Assembly: GCA_902613845.1 (NCBI GenBank)
Contig: CACMIW010000002.1
Coordinates: forward strand, 1 to 64,000
Direction: 5' to 3'
DNA: 64,000 bases
Source: an uncultured Alphaproteobacteria bacterium
GTDB taxonomy: Bacteria; Pseudomonadota; Alphaproteobacteria; HIMB59
The notes below the pieces were generated by a model. It was given only the letters and a program-made list of their open reading frames with translations. It did no database searches and was not told the DNA's origin. The stretch's first letter is position 1, and each line of letters starts with the position of its first letter. The translations under genes and the position numbers were made by a program. Shown here one piece after another: positions 33,888 through 42,536 of this stretch.

Positions 33888-35384
33888 TTGACAGACTCAC
33901 TTTATTCAAATCTTATTGAAACTAATTTAGACAATAATAAAACTTTTTTAATATTAGATGATGGATCTGAGATTACTTATAAAGATTTCATAATTCTTGC
34001 ATCAAAAATTTCTCACAAATTATCAAAATTAGGGTTAAAAGCAGGGAGTCATATTCTTGTAAAGTCTGCCAAATGTAAAGAGACTTTAGCTCTTTATTTA
34101 TCATCTATTCTTACTGGATCAGTTTTTTTTCCACTTAATACAAGTTATACAGTTAACGAAACAATCTATTTTATAAAAGACTCAAAACCGTCTTTTCTTA
34201 TCTGTGATAAATCAGAAATTGATAGCTTAAAACCAATTTGCAATGAAATTGGTTGTAGAATTTTATCTTTAAATGCAAACGGAATTGGAGAGATTACTGA
34301 TGGTTTAGAAAACCTTGATAGTTTTTTTGGACCAATAAAAAGAACACATAATGATTTAGCAGCACTTTTATATACCTCTGGGACTACAGGAAAACCTAAA
34401 GGAGCTATGTTAACTGAACAAAATTTAGTTTCAAACGCACAAGAGCTAATAAATTTATGGAATATAAATCGCAATGATACTTTAATCCATTCACTTCCAA
34501 TTTATCATACTCATGGATTGTTTGTTGCTATTAATACTTCTATGATAAGTGGGGCTACTATTAGATTTATAAAAAATTTTAATACTGACTTAATTATTGA
34601 GGCATTTAATTATTCAACTCTGATGATGGGTGTTCCAACTTTTTATACGAGATTGTTGAATGACAAAAGACTAGATAAGAAATTAACACAAAATATGAGA
34701 TTATTTATATCTGGAAGCGCTCCATTGTTAAATCAAACATTTAAAAATTTTTATAGAGTAACCGGACATAAAATATTAGAGAGATATGGTATGACTGAAA
34801 CTAATATGAATGCTTCTAATCCTTGTGATGGGGAAAGAAAGGCAGGATCAGTTGGTAAACCCATAAAAGATATTAAAATAAGAATAAATAATATTCAAAG
34901 TGATAATACAAAATCAGAAAATGATATTGGAACAATAGAAATAAGTGGTCCTAATGTATTTAAAGGTTATCTAAATAATCCAAAAAAGACAAAAGAGGCA
35001 TTTACTAAAGATGGTTTTTTTATAACCGGTGATATTGGATATTTTGATATTGATGGATATCTATTCATATCTGGAAGAAATAAAGATTTAATTATAAGTG
35101 GTGGATATAATGTTTATCCTAAAGAAATTGAAGATATTATTAATCAACACGAATTAGTTTTAGAGTCTGCTGTTTTTGGTATCCCTAATGACGATTTAGG
35201 TGAAGTACCTATTGCAGCAATAGTTATGAAGAATAAATTTACGGATTTAAATGATCTTAAAGATTTTTTAGAAAAACACTTAGTGAAATATAAAATTCCA
35301 TATAAATATATATTGTTGGATGAACTTCCAAAAAACGTCATGGGAAAAGTTCAAAAAAATACTTTAAAAGAAAAATATTCCTAA
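33888..35384 (+). CDS. matB: Malonyl-CoA synthetase (MatB-type AMP-forming ligase)
   Basis: A 498-residue adenylate-forming ligase closely resembling MatB, which activates malonate to malonyl-CoA with ATP. The P-loop LLYTSGTTGKPKGAM is near 160-175. The MatB-type region HSLPIYHTHGLFVAIN and MMGVPTFYTRLL follow, then FISGSAPLL and RYGMTETNMNASNP, and a C-terminal catalytic Lys in NVMGKVQKN. Methylmalonate is another known substrate of the family. The start is a TTG at 33888, as no ATG is available. No malonyl-CoA decarboxylase (matA) is adjacent, so its product may feed fatty-acid synthesis. Confidence 0.88.
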   Translation: MTDSLYSNLIETNLDNNKTFLILDDGSEITYKDFIILASKISHKLSKLGLKAGSHILVKSAKCKETLALYLSSILTGSVFFPLNTSYTVNETIYFIKDSKPSFLICDKSEIDSLKPICNEIGCRILSLNANGIGEITDGLENLDSFFGPIKRTHNDLAALLYTSGTTGKPKGAMLTEQNLVSNAQELINLWNINRNDTLIHSLPIYHTHGLFVAINTSMISGATIRFIKNFNTDLIIEAFNYSTLMMGVPTFYTRLLNDKRLDKKLTQNMRLFISGSAPLLNQTFKNFYRVTGHKILERYGMTETNMNASNPCDGERKAGSVGKPIKDIKIRINNIQSDNTKSENDIGTIEISGPNVFKGYLNNPKKTKEAFTKDGFFITGDIGYFDIDGYLFISGRNKDLIISGGYNVYPKEIEDIINQHELVLESAVFGIPNDDLGEVPIAAIVMKNKFTDLNDLKDFLEKHLVKYKIPYKYILLDELPKNVMGKVQKNTLKEKYS

Positions 35385-35417
35385 ATCCCAAAAATATTCT
35401 TTTTTTTAATAATTTTA

Positions 35418-36089
35418 ATGTATAAGTTTTATATGTCTTCGGCAGTTATATTTGGTGCTACTGGTTTAGTTGGCAGATATTTATTAAAAAATTTAATAAA
35501 TGATGAATATTATACTAGCATTAAAATTTTTACTCGTTCAGAAGTTAATATAAAACATCCAAAATTAGAAATTATTAATACAGATTTAAATAATGTTGAG
35601 AATATTAAAGATCAGATTATTGCTGATTGTTGTTTTTTTTGTATTGGTACAACAAAGAAAAACTCTCCTGAAAGAAGTGAATATCAAAGGGTAGAGCTAG
35701 ATTTACCCAAGGAAATAGCCCATATATGTAAATCTAACTCAATAAAGTCCTTCGTCTATATCTCATCTAGTTTTGCTGATCCTAATAATAAAGGTGAATA
35801 TTTAAGGTTTAAGGGCCTAGTTGAAGAGGAGTTGAAAAGATTAAACTTTGATAACCTTGGTATTTTAAGACCATCTTTTTTACTTGGAAAAAGAAAACAG
35901 TTTAGACTTGCTGAGAAAATTGGAATACCCATTTTTAAGCTATTAACACCATTATTTTTAGGCCCACTTAAAAAAATGAGACCAATTCATGCAAAAAAAG
36001 TAGCTAATGCAATGTCAAATATTGTAAAGAAGAACTTAGATCAAACTACATACGAGTCTGATGAAATAGTTACGATTAGCGAATATTAA
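35418..36089 (+). CDS. NAD(P)-binding atypical SDR (NAD-dependent epimerase-like, HTATIP2/YwnB type)
   Basis: A 223-residue Rossmann protein with GATGLVGRYLL near 13-23 and SFVYISSSFADPN in the position of the active-site Ser strand. It resembles small atypical SDRs related to HTATIP2, often annotated as NAD-dependent epimerase. It lacks a clear YxxxK pair, so catalysis is doubtful; some relatives act as redox sensors. Two in-frame ATGs (35418, 35433) are possible starts. It lies 33 bases after matB and 15 bases before the histone-deacetylase-fold gene. Confidence 0.75.
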   Translation: MYKFYMSSAVIFGATGLVGRYLLKNLINDEYYTSIKIFTRSEVNIKHPKLEIINTDLNNVENIKDQIIADCCFFCIGTTKKNSPERSEYQRVELDLPKEIAHICKSNSIKSFVYISSSFADPNNKGEYLRFKGLVEEELKRLNFDNLGILRPSFLLGKRKQFRLAEKIGIPIFKLLTPLFLGPLKKMRPIHAKKVANAMSNIVKKNLDQTTYESDEIVTISEY

Positions 36090-36104
36090 AGAAAATTTAT
36101 ATTG

Positions 36105-37013
36105 ATGAAAAAACTAAATGTTGTTTACAATGATAACTATGACATTCCTCTACCAGAGGGCCATAGATTTGTTGGTACTAAATTTTCTGATTTATATAAT
36201 TTTATCAAAAACTCAAATTTATATACAAATTTAACAATTCACCAAAGTAACTCAGCTCCTATAAATGATGTACAAGTAGTACACAACCGTGATTATGTTA
36301 TGAGTGTTAAAGAGGGTAATCTATCAAGAGATCAGGAGAGAAGAATAAATTTACCGTGGAGTGAAAAATTAGCTAAAAGATCTTTCCTAGCTATACAAGG
36401 CACACTACAAACATCTCAATTGGCGCTAGATTATGGTATTGCATGTCATTTAGCAGGTGGAACTCACCATGCTTTTAAAGATTGTGGATCTGGTTTTTGT
36501 GTATTTAATGATTTAGCCTATGCTTCAATAACTTTACTTAATCAAGAAAAAATAAATAAAATTTTAATATTAGATTTAGATGTTCATCAAGGTGATGGAA
36601 CTGCTTCTATTTGTGAAAATATTGATAATATTTTTACATGTTCAATTCATTGTAAAAATAATTTTCCATTTGACAAAAAAAATAGCAATTTAGATGTACC
36701 AATAGATGATGAAGTAAACGATGTTAAATATATAAATATCCTTACAAAAACGCTTGATCAAATTGAGTCTAATTTTACGCCAGATATTGTTTTTTATGAT
36801 GCAGGAGTTGACGTACACTCTAACGATGATCTAGGTAATTTAAACCTTACTGACGATGGCATTAAAAAAAGAGATGAAATTGTATGTGAGTATTTCAAAG
36901 AAAAAAAAATACCTATTTGTACTGTTATAGGTGGAGGATACAGCAAGAATAGACAAGAATTGGCATCTAGGCACTTCTCAATATTTGAAACTGTAAGTAA
37001 GACTTATTTATGA
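36105..37013 (+). CDS. Histone deacetylase-fold amidohydrolase
   Basis: A 302-residue zinc amidohydrolase of the arginase/HDAC fold. Active-site His pair His121-His122 lies in GGTHHAFKD, and zinc ligands Asp159 and His161 in LDLDVHQGDGTA. The third zinc Asp is likely in YDAGVDVHSND. Bacterial relatives deacetylate acetylpolyamines or acetyl-proteins (AcuC-like), and the class IV-like small size fits. The ATG at 36105 is preferred to an in-frame TTG one codon upstream. Its 3' end overlaps the convergent bioY by 6 bases. A role in the neighbouring nitrogen-compound catabolism is possible but unsupported. Confidence 0.85.
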   Translation: MKKLNVVYNDNYDIPLPEGHRFVGTKFSDLYNFIKNSNLYTNLTIHQSNSAPINDVQVVHNRDYVMSVKEGNLSRDQERRINLPWSEKLAKRSFLAIQGTLQTSQLALDYGIACHLAGGTHHAFKDCGSGFCVFNDLAYASITLLNQEKINKILILDLDVHQGDGTASICENIDNIFTCSIHCKNNFPFDKKNSNLDVPIDDEVNDVKYINILTKTLDQIESNFTPDIVFYDAGVDVHSNDDLGNLNLTDDGIKKRDEIVCEYFKEKKIPICTVIGGGYSKNRQELASRHFSIFETVSKTYL

Positions 37014-37562
37014 ATTTTTTTGATTAACTCTTTGAATCAACCCAAAAATTATAGCTATTGCCAATACAATCTTTAGGAATTCACTATACAAAAATGGTAA
37101 CAAACCAAGATTTATTGCTTGTTCAATACCTACATAAAAGGAAAGGTGACTAATTCCACATAAAAATATTACAAATGCACCAGCAAGAATAGTAGCCGAT
37201 AACTTGATCAAACCTGTGTTTACTTCAGATTTAAGAATATATGCAATCATGAACGAGGAAATTACCATTCCGTATAAAAAACCAAATGTTGGAGAAAAAA
37301 TGTAGCCAATTCCTCCACCATTAGCGAATAAAGGCAGTCCTAGCACACCTAAAACCACATAAATAAATGTTGAATAAAACCCAATCATACCCATTGATGC
37401 AGCTATAAAGAAAACCACCAAAGTTTGTAATGTCATTGGAACAGGGTAAAAGGGAATAGAAATTTTAGAAGATATAGTCAGTAAAATCACTCCTAGTATA
37501 GTTAGATAATACTTGGAAAAGAAGTGTGTACCAAAGAGATTTTCTGTAATAGTTCTGCTCAT
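37008..37562 (-). CDS. bioY: Biotin transporter BioY
   Basis: A 184-residue integral membrane S-component with about six hydrophobic helices. The family PVPMTLQTLVVF sits in the first half, and GGGIGYIFSPTFGFLYGM carries the biotin-binding loop. BioY captures biotin as part of an ECF transporter; bioM and bioN are not nearby, and solitary BioY proteins are known. It follows the 70-residue gene by 7 bases on the same strand. It suggests reliance on external biotin. Confidence 0.9.
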   Translation of the reverse strand: MSRTITENLFGTHFFSKYYLTILGVILLTISSKISIPFYPVPMTLQTLVVFFIAASMGMIGFYSTFIYVVLGVLGLPLFANGGGIGYIFSPTFGFLYGMVISSFMIAYILKSEVNTGLIKLSATILAGAFVIFLCGISHLSFYVGIEQAINLGLLPFLYSEFLKIVLAIAIIFGLIQRVNQKNS

Positions 37563-37569
37563 CGTATGC

Positions 37570-37782
37570 TTATCTTACTTTATCTTCGTCCTTATAAAAT
37601 CTTGGATCAAATTCATCTAATTTTATACCTCTAAATGTCTTATAAAAAGAGCCAAATTTATAGCTACCAAGTTGCTCTAATGGTGTATTTGTAAACTTTG
37701 CTTTAGCTGCTTCCTCTGACTCAGCTTCAATAGTTACCTGAAAGTCATATGACATAGTCATATCTATAATGAATTTTCTCAT
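37570..37782 (-). CDS. Small conserved-looking protein upstream of bioY, function unknown
   Basis: A 70-residue protein I do not recognise. Its first half alternates hydrophobic residues (KFIIDMTMSYDFQVTIEA) followed by an acidic, Ala-rich helix, suggesting a small beta-alpha domain. The second half is aromatic and charged. It has a perfect AGGAGG ribosome-binding site (37789-37794 on the minus strand) 6 bases before its ATG, which few genes here have. It is therefore very likely translated, perhaps abundantly. It precedes bioY by 7 bases and could be cotranscribed with it. Confidence 0.7.
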   Translation of the reverse strand: MRKFIIDMTMSYDFQVTIEAESEEAAKAKFTNTPLEQLGSYKFGSFYKTFRGIKLDEFDPRFYKDEDKVR

Positions 37783-37869
37783 AACTAACCTCCTATTAAT
37801 AATTAACTAAATAACATAAATATAGTGATTTTAACCAAAAAAATAGAGAAATATTTAAAATTATACCCA

Positions 37870-37897
37870 TTGGGAATGCAAAAATCTTTGATATAAG
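37870..37897 (+). promoter_or_regulatory. Promoter of aroQ
   Basis: TTGGGA (37870-37875, four of six -35 matches) and TATAAG (37892-37897, five of six -10 matches) are separated by 16 bases. The predicted start of transcription is about 3-4 bases before the aroQ ATG at 37908. The rest of this 125-base divergent region is plain AT-rich sequence plus the ribosome-binding site of the minus-strand small gene. Confidence 0.5.
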
Positions 37898-37907
37898 AAC
37901 AATAGTT

Positions 37908-38339
37908 ATGAGTAAAAAAATTTTAGTAATAAACGGTCCAAATCTTGAAATGCTAGGAAAAAGAAAAGAAAATATTTACGGCGATTTTACATTAAAAGAC
38001 CTAGAGGAAGAAATTTCTAAAGAGGCTACTAAGTTAAACTGTATTGTTGAATTTTTTCAAAATAATGTTGAAGGTGAGTTAATAAACAAAATTAATGATT
38101 TGGATGATAGTTATAATGGAATAATAATTAATCCCGGTGGTTTTACTCATACCTCTGTTGCTCTTCACGACTCACTAGAGATTAAAAAAATACCAAAGAT
38201 TGAGGTACATATTTCTAATATATATTCTAGAGAGGATTTTAGACAAAAATCAATCATTGCTCATGCCTGCCATAGTTCGATTTTAGGAATGGGCAAAAAT
38301 GGTTATATTTATGCCTTAAGGCACATAGTTAGTTTATAG
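37908..38339 (+). CDS. aroQ: 3-dehydroquinate dehydratase, type II
   Basis: A 143-residue type II dehydroquinase, third step of the shikimate pathway. Catalytic Tyr24 lies in RKENIYGDFTL, preceded by GPNLEMLGKR. Substrate-binding NPGGFTHTSVALHDSL, HISNIYSREDFRQKS and the His-containing HACHSSILGMG are all present. Length is standard for this dodecameric enzyme. It has its own promoter and overlaps the convergent ynjD-like gene by 6 bases. Confidence 0.96.
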   Translation: MSKKILVINGPNLEMLGKRKENIYGDFTLKDLEEEISKEATKLNCIVEFFQNNVEGELINKINDLDDSYNGIIINPGGFTHTSVALHDSLEIKKIPKIEVHISNIYSREDFRQKSIIAHACHSSILGMGKNGYIYALRHIVSL

Positions 38340-38936
38340 ATTTAGTATTTTTTTATTATCGATAACATCATCTTTATTGTGAGTTACCATAAGTGCTATT
38401 TTGTTAAATTTTAATAAATTTTTATTAAAAAAATCTTTAGTTTTAAATTTTGTTTCTGTATCTAATCCATTAAATGGTTCATCTAATAAAATAACACTTG
38501 TTTCTAATAACAAAACTCTTATCAATAGGACTCTACTTTTTTCACCACCAGATATTTTGTCAGGCATAGAATTAGCAATATGATCTAATTTGTTTTCTTT
38601 TAACAAATCAATAGCTTTTAAATTACTAGATTTATTTACAAAATTTAGATTTTGAATAATTGTCATATGCGGAAATAAAAGGTCATTTTGAAATATCATT
38701 GATATATCTCTTTCAGTAATTGATCTTCTGTTTATTTTTGTTTCATTAACGTATATATCTCCATTATAAGAAAAATCTGACTCTTTATTTCCTAAAATAT
38801 ATTTTAAGAGAGTACTTTTACCTGATCCACTAGGAGCCATTAAAGTCCAAATTTCATTATGATAAATAGAAATATTAAAATTACTTATTAATTTTTTTGT
38901 TTTTAAACTAATGTTTATATTTTTACACTTTAACAT
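38334..38936 (-). CDS. ynjD: ABC transporter ATP-binding protein, YnjD-like
   Basis: A 200-residue ABC ATPase. Walker A APSGSGKST is near 34-42, a degenerate signature KISGGEKSRV near 130-139, Walker B VILLDEPFNGLD near 150-161 and the switch His in MVTHNKDD. It is short and lacks any regulatory domain, like ThiQ and YnjD. It is the last gene of the nadE-ynjB-ynjC-ynjD string and overlaps ynjC by 14 bases. Substrate of YnjBCD systems is not established. Confidence 0.85.
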   Translation of the reverse strand: MLKCKNINISLKTKKLISNFNISIYHNEIWTLMAPSGSGKSTLLKYILGNKESDFSYNGDIYVNETKINRRSITERDISMIFQNDLLFPHMTIIQNLNFVNKSSNLKAIDLLKENKLDHIANSMPDKISGGEKSRVLLIRVLLLETSVILLDEPFNGLDTETKFKTKDFFNKNLLKFNKIALMVTHNKDDVIDNKKILNL

Positions 38937-40533
38937 TGTTAAATTTAAAATATTTAAACAGCACCAAGCATGGTAGTAAATTAATAATTGCTGCTGCTGA
39001 GGACAATTGAGCTGACTCTCCAGAAAATAACACCATTACCTCATTGTTAAATAGACGTTGGTTACCACTACCAATAAATATACTTTGCAAAAATTGGTAA
39101 TAACAAACACTAAATCCAATAAGAGTAATAAATATAATTGTATCCTTATAAATAGGGTAAATTATATTCCTTAAAAATTTATAATTAGATAGTTTTAGAT
39201 TTTCCTTTTGTAAATATAAACTTTTATATAATTCTGATGAGAATTTTTCTTTCAACATAAAATATGTATAAGGAAAAATGAAGATTATTAGACTAAATAA
39301 ATAAAAGAATAATTCACTATCTATTGGTAAATAATTAAAAATAATATTCAAGTTAATTAAAAATATATTTTGTGGAATAATTAAAATCAGTAAAACACTA
39401 ATAAATAAAACATATTCTAAATAATTACTTGTTAATTTTATTTTTAATTGAAAATAAGTTAAAAATATAATAATTGATAATATAGATAAAAAAATACTTA
39501 TTATTATTGAATTAATAATTAAGTTTAAATTATTATCAAATATTTCTAAAAAATTATTAATTGTAAAACCACTTGGAATTATATTTGGAAAAAACCAATT
39601 TGTACTTAATGAATTTATTAATAAAACTATAAAGTTAGAAACAAAAATAAATATCAAAAATAAATATAAATATTTTCCAATTAGTATTAAATTTATGTTT
39701 AATTTTCTATAAACATTATGAATTGACAAGTATCTATTTATTTGAAATATCAAATAAATAAATAAATAGGTAAAAATAAAACAGATTGTGATGAACAAAC
39801 TTAATACATTGTAATTATGTGTATTATAATGAAATTCATTTTTCCATATATTTACTAATTCTTGATTAAGTAATTCAGGAAATTGTGTACCTAATATGAA
39901 GCTATATTCATAATTACTATAAGAGAAAGATATTATAATTAATATTGGTAAAAGCATTCTTTTTATCCATAAGGGGAAAATAACCGATAAATAAAAATTA
40001 AACTTTTTAAGTTTAAGATTTTCCGAGTGTTTTTGTAAAAAAAGAAAATTTATTTTATTTAAAATCATAATACTAACTAATATAAAAAATGGTAACTCTC
40101 TTATTGTTAAGCTTATTATATATAGGATTGAATACTCATTGTTGCTCATATAATCAATTAGTGGTATTTCAGATTTATTATAAAAATTCAAAAATCTATT
40201 TAATAAACCGCTTGATGAAAAAAAAAATAAAATACCAATCGCAAATGAAATATGTGGATATGGAATAAAATATTTAAGTATTGTGTCTTTTTTATTTACA
40301 AAAAAATAAATAGATATTAGGAAACCTAAGATTATTGTAAGTAAAATAACACTAGTATTTAAAATAAAAGTTAATTTTATTGAGTTTTTGTATTGATAAA
40401 ATAGGTTTGGTATCTCAAATAAAGTTTCTATAAAAAAAATTTTTTTAATAAAATTAAGTATTACACAAAGTATCGTGACAATTATTAAAATTAAAATAGA
40501 GTTAATTAAAGTTTTCAATCCAATATTTTTCAA
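38923..40533 (-). CDS. ynjC: ABC transporter permease, YnjC-like
   Basis: A 536-residue very hydrophobic membrane protein with about twelve helices in two halves, the double-permease layout of ThiP, FbpB and YnjC (E. coli YnjC is of similar size). EAA-type loops are weakly recognisable, for example RKFNFYLSVIFPLWIK-like and YKFLRNIIYPIYKD-like segments at the ends of the halves. The start is a TTG at 40533 or one at 40518; no ATG is available. It overlaps the binding protein by 17-32 bases and the ATPase by 14. Assignment rests on length, topology and the clear YnjB partner. Confidence 0.8.
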   Translation of the reverse strand: MKNIGLKTLINSILILIIVTILCVILNFIKKIFFIETLFEIPNLFYQYKNSIKLTFILNTSVILLTIILGFLISIYFFVNKKDTILKYFIPYPHISFAIGILFFFSSSGLLNRFLNFYNKSEIPLIDYMSNNEYSILYIISLTIRELPFFILVSIMILNKINFLFLQKHSENLKLKKFNFYLSVIFPLWIKRMLLPILIIISFSYSNYEYSFILGTQFPELLNQELVNIWKNEFHYNTHNYNVLSLFITICFIFTYLFIYLIFQINRYLSIHNVYRKLNINLILIGKYLYLFLIFIFVSNFIVLLINSLSTNWFFPNIIPSGFTINNFLEIFDNNLNLIINSIIISIFLSILSIIIFLTYFQLKIKLTSNYLEYVLFISVLLILIIPQNIFLINLNIIFNYLPIDSELFFYLFSLIIFIFPYTYFMLKEKFSSELYKSLYLQKENLKLSNYKFLRNIIYPIYKDTIIFITLIGFSVCYYQFLQSIFIGSGNQRLFNNEVMVLFSGESAQLSSAAAIINLLPCLVLFKYFKFNNVKV

Positions 40534-41623
40534 TAACTTCTGTCCATGAAATATGAGGTTCCAACATTTTTTTTACGTTATTATCTAAATTATTATTTTG
40601 ATAATCAAATTTAAATAGACTTAGTTGATCACTATTTAATTTTTTTAAATCTAATACTGTTGGATCACCCCAAATATGTGGATTCATTTTTAGAGCCTGA
40701 TATTTTGGATTTAAAAGTTCATTAATAACTATCAAACTCCCTTCAATATTATTTGAATATTTTGGAATTGCTAGATAATGAGTATTAGCAATAGTTCCAT
40801 TATTGAATATAAACGTACCAGTGTTTTCCCTTAAGTTACCATTGATTATTTGAGCGCTTGCTTCATTAGGATTAAACGATAAAGATATAAAGATCTCTCT
40901 ATTTGCAAGCATTTTCATCATTTCCATATTATTTTTTGGATATCTTTTGCCCTTACTCCATAAATATGGATTAATTTCATTCACAAAATTCAATAATTCT
41001 TTAATTGCATTTTTATGATCATCATTCTCTAAGTTAAACTTATTAGTCATCAAGTTATAATGACCTAATTCGTACAAAATTTGTTTTAAAAACGTTGTAC
41101 CATGAAAGTTTGGTAATTTTGGATAAGTAAAACGACCAGGATTCATAATAATAAATTTCTTTAGTTCGAATATATCTTTTGGTGGACTTTCAATAAGTTC
41201 TTTATCATATAAAAACACAAATTGAGATCTCCCCCAAGGAATTTCATAATTTTCTGTCGGTACACCAAAATCATTTATGAGTGTTTCATCTTCTAGATTT
41301 ATAAATTTTAAATTATTAAGGTCATTAATAGGTCCATATAGTAAATTATTGAGTTTTAATTTTTGAAAATTTTCTCCATTTATCCAAATCAAGTCAACTT
41401 TACTTTTTTTATTAATACTTTCTGATAAAATTAAATTTACACTAGACTCAGTGTCACTTATTTTTGTGTGTTTTAAATCAATACCATAGTCGACAAGATC
41501 CTCTCTTAAATTACCTATGTAGTCATTGATATTATTTGATCCACCCCAAGCATGAAAATTAACTTCAATGGAAGATGCATTATTAGTTAAAAAAAGAAAG
41601 ATTATTAAAGTTATTATTTTCAA
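40502..41623 (-). CDS. ynjB: ABC transporter substrate-binding protein, YnjB-like
   Basis: A 373-residue periplasmic binding protein with a short signal peptide (about 1-18, ending NNASS). Strong YnjB features are VNFHAWGGSNNINDYI, KVDLIWINGENFQKLK, GVPTENYEIPWGRSQFVFLYD and MNPGRFTYPKLPNFHGTTF. In E. coli the ynjBCD transporter has no confirmed substrate. The start is a TTG (41621-41623). It lies 56 bases downstream of nadE on the same strand. Cofactor or vitamin-precursor uptake is a guess from neighbours and from similarity of layout to ThiBPQ. Confidence 0.85.
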   Translation of the reverse strand: MKIITLIIFLFLTNNASSIEVNFHAWGGSNNINDYIGNLREDLVDYGIDLKHTKISDTESSVNLILSESINKKSKVDLIWINGENFQKLKLNNLLYGPINDLNNLKFINLEDETLINDFGVPTENYEIPWGRSQFVFLYDKELIESPPKDIFELKKFIIMNPGRFTYPKLPNFHGTTFLKQILYELGHYNLMTNKFNLENDDHKNAIKELLNFVNEINPYLWSKGKRYPKNNMEMMKMLANREIFISLSFNPNEASAQIINGNLRENTGTFIFNNGTIANTHYLAIPKYSNNIEGSLIVINELLNPKYQALKMNPHIWGDPTVLDLKKLNSDQLSLFKFDYQNNNLDNNVKKMLEPHISWTEVIEKYWIENFN

Positions 41624-41679
41624 AGTTAGTATTTATATCAGACTACTAATTTTACTCAAAAATTTAAAATAAAATTTAT

Positions 41680-42411
41680 TTATTTAGGTATTATACAAAC
41701 TGGAATTGGGTTCATTTTATGAACGTTATTTTTTCTAATCTCAAGATACTTTTGTCTATTTGATGATTTCTCATTAAGCATTGCCTCTTCAATTTCAGAG
41801 TAACTTAAACCAACTTGATCTTCATCAGATCTTCCATCAGTCCATAAACCATCTGTTGGGGCTGCATCTATTATGTCTTGGTTTATATTTAATACCTTCC
41901 CCATATCCCATACTTCTGTTTTGAGACAATCTGCGATTGGAGAAATATCAACTCCTCCATCGCCGTATTTTGTATAGAAACCAATTCCAAAGTCTTCAAC
42001 TTTATTTCCTGTACCAACAACGATTCCGTTATTGCTAGCTGCTATTTGATACAAAGTCATCATCCTTAATCGAGCCTGTGAATTTGCATAACCGTGTTCT
42101 GAGTCATTTTTATCAAGAGCTGACTTAAAACTTTCAAATACAAGAGAGAGGTCTATTTTAAAGTCCGTTACATTACTAAAATTCTTTTTTAACCAGTCTA
42201 TGTGATTTATACCTCTTTCATTAGTTGTTTTGTGATCAAGTATTGGCATGTTCGCAACAAAAGTTTTTAAGCCTGTTTTTGCTGACAAAGTACTTGTAAC
42301 AGCAGAGTCAATGCCTCCTGAAATACCAATAACTAACGCTTCAACATTATTTGAATGTGCATAATCTTTTATCCAATTTGATATAAATTCAATTTTTTCT
42401 TGGGTATGCAT
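41680..42411 (-). CDS. nadE: NAD+ synthetase, ammonia-dependent
   Basis: A 243-residue enzyme that amidates nicotinic acid adenine dinucleotide to NAD+. The ATP-pyrophosphatase P-loop SGGIDSA is at 31-37, and YQIAASNNGIVVGTGNKVEDFGIGFYTKYGD-like sequence (from about 131) carries the conserved NKxE and GxxTKYGD motifs. No glutaminase domain is fused, so it uses ammonia. Its promoter places the -10 about 7 bases before the ATG. The ynjBCD-like transporter genes follow on the same strand. Confidence 0.95.
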   Translation of the reverse strand: MHTQEKIEFISNWIKDYAHSNNVEALVIGISGGIDSAVTSTLSAKTGLKTFVANMPILDHKTTNERGINHIDWLKKNFSNVTDFKIDLSLVFESFKSALDKNDSEHGYANSQARLRMMTLYQIAASNNGIVVGTGNKVEDFGIGFYTKYGDGGVDISPIADCLKTEVWDMGKVLNINQDIIDAAPTDGLWTDGRSDEDQVGLSYSEIEEAMLNEKSSNRQKYLEIRKNNVHKMNPIPVCIIPK

Positions 42412-42418
42412 ATTTTGT

Positions 42419-42447
42419 ATTACGTTAGCTTAATATCAAAAGTTCAA
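42419..42447 (-). promoter_or_regulatory. Promoter of nadE
   Basis: On the minus strand TTGAAC (42447-42442) and CGTAAT (42424-42419) are separated by 17 bases, matching -35 and -10 consensus at five and four of six positions. Transcription would start next to the nadE ATG at 42411, implying a leaderless or near-leaderless message. The rest of the 125-base nadE/cfa gap is AT-rich; TATAAG at 42525-42530, 6 bases before the cfa ATG, is a possible cfa -10. Confidence 0.45.
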
Positions 42448-42536
42448 CTATTTAATTGATATTTTAATTCATTTTATCAATCAATATATGATAAAATTTT
42501 ATAAATTTTGTATATATAGATATTTATAAGAAAATT

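Noticed and set aside
14819-37013. Recently acquired genomic island between housekeeping blocks
   Set aside because: No integrase, transposase or flanking direct repeat is visible, the nearest tRNA has no duplicated 3' end downstream, and base composition matches the neighbours. The region is accessory in content but looks long resident.
40502-41623. Assignment of the binding protein as thiamine-binding ThiB
   Set aside because: Layout is similar to ThiBPQ, but the WGGSNNINDYI, DLIWINGENF and PWGRSQFVFLYD segments match YnjB far better, so a thiamine call would overstate the evidence.
41624-41679. TPP riboswitch before the ynjBCD-type genes
   Set aside because: The gap is only 56 bases and lacks a CTGAGA-type thi-box core.
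42481-42536. AT-rich inverted repeats before cfa as an operator or origin element
   Set aside because: Short A/T palindromes occur throughout this sequence by chance; there is no repeat series, DnaA-box cluster or adjacent replication gene.
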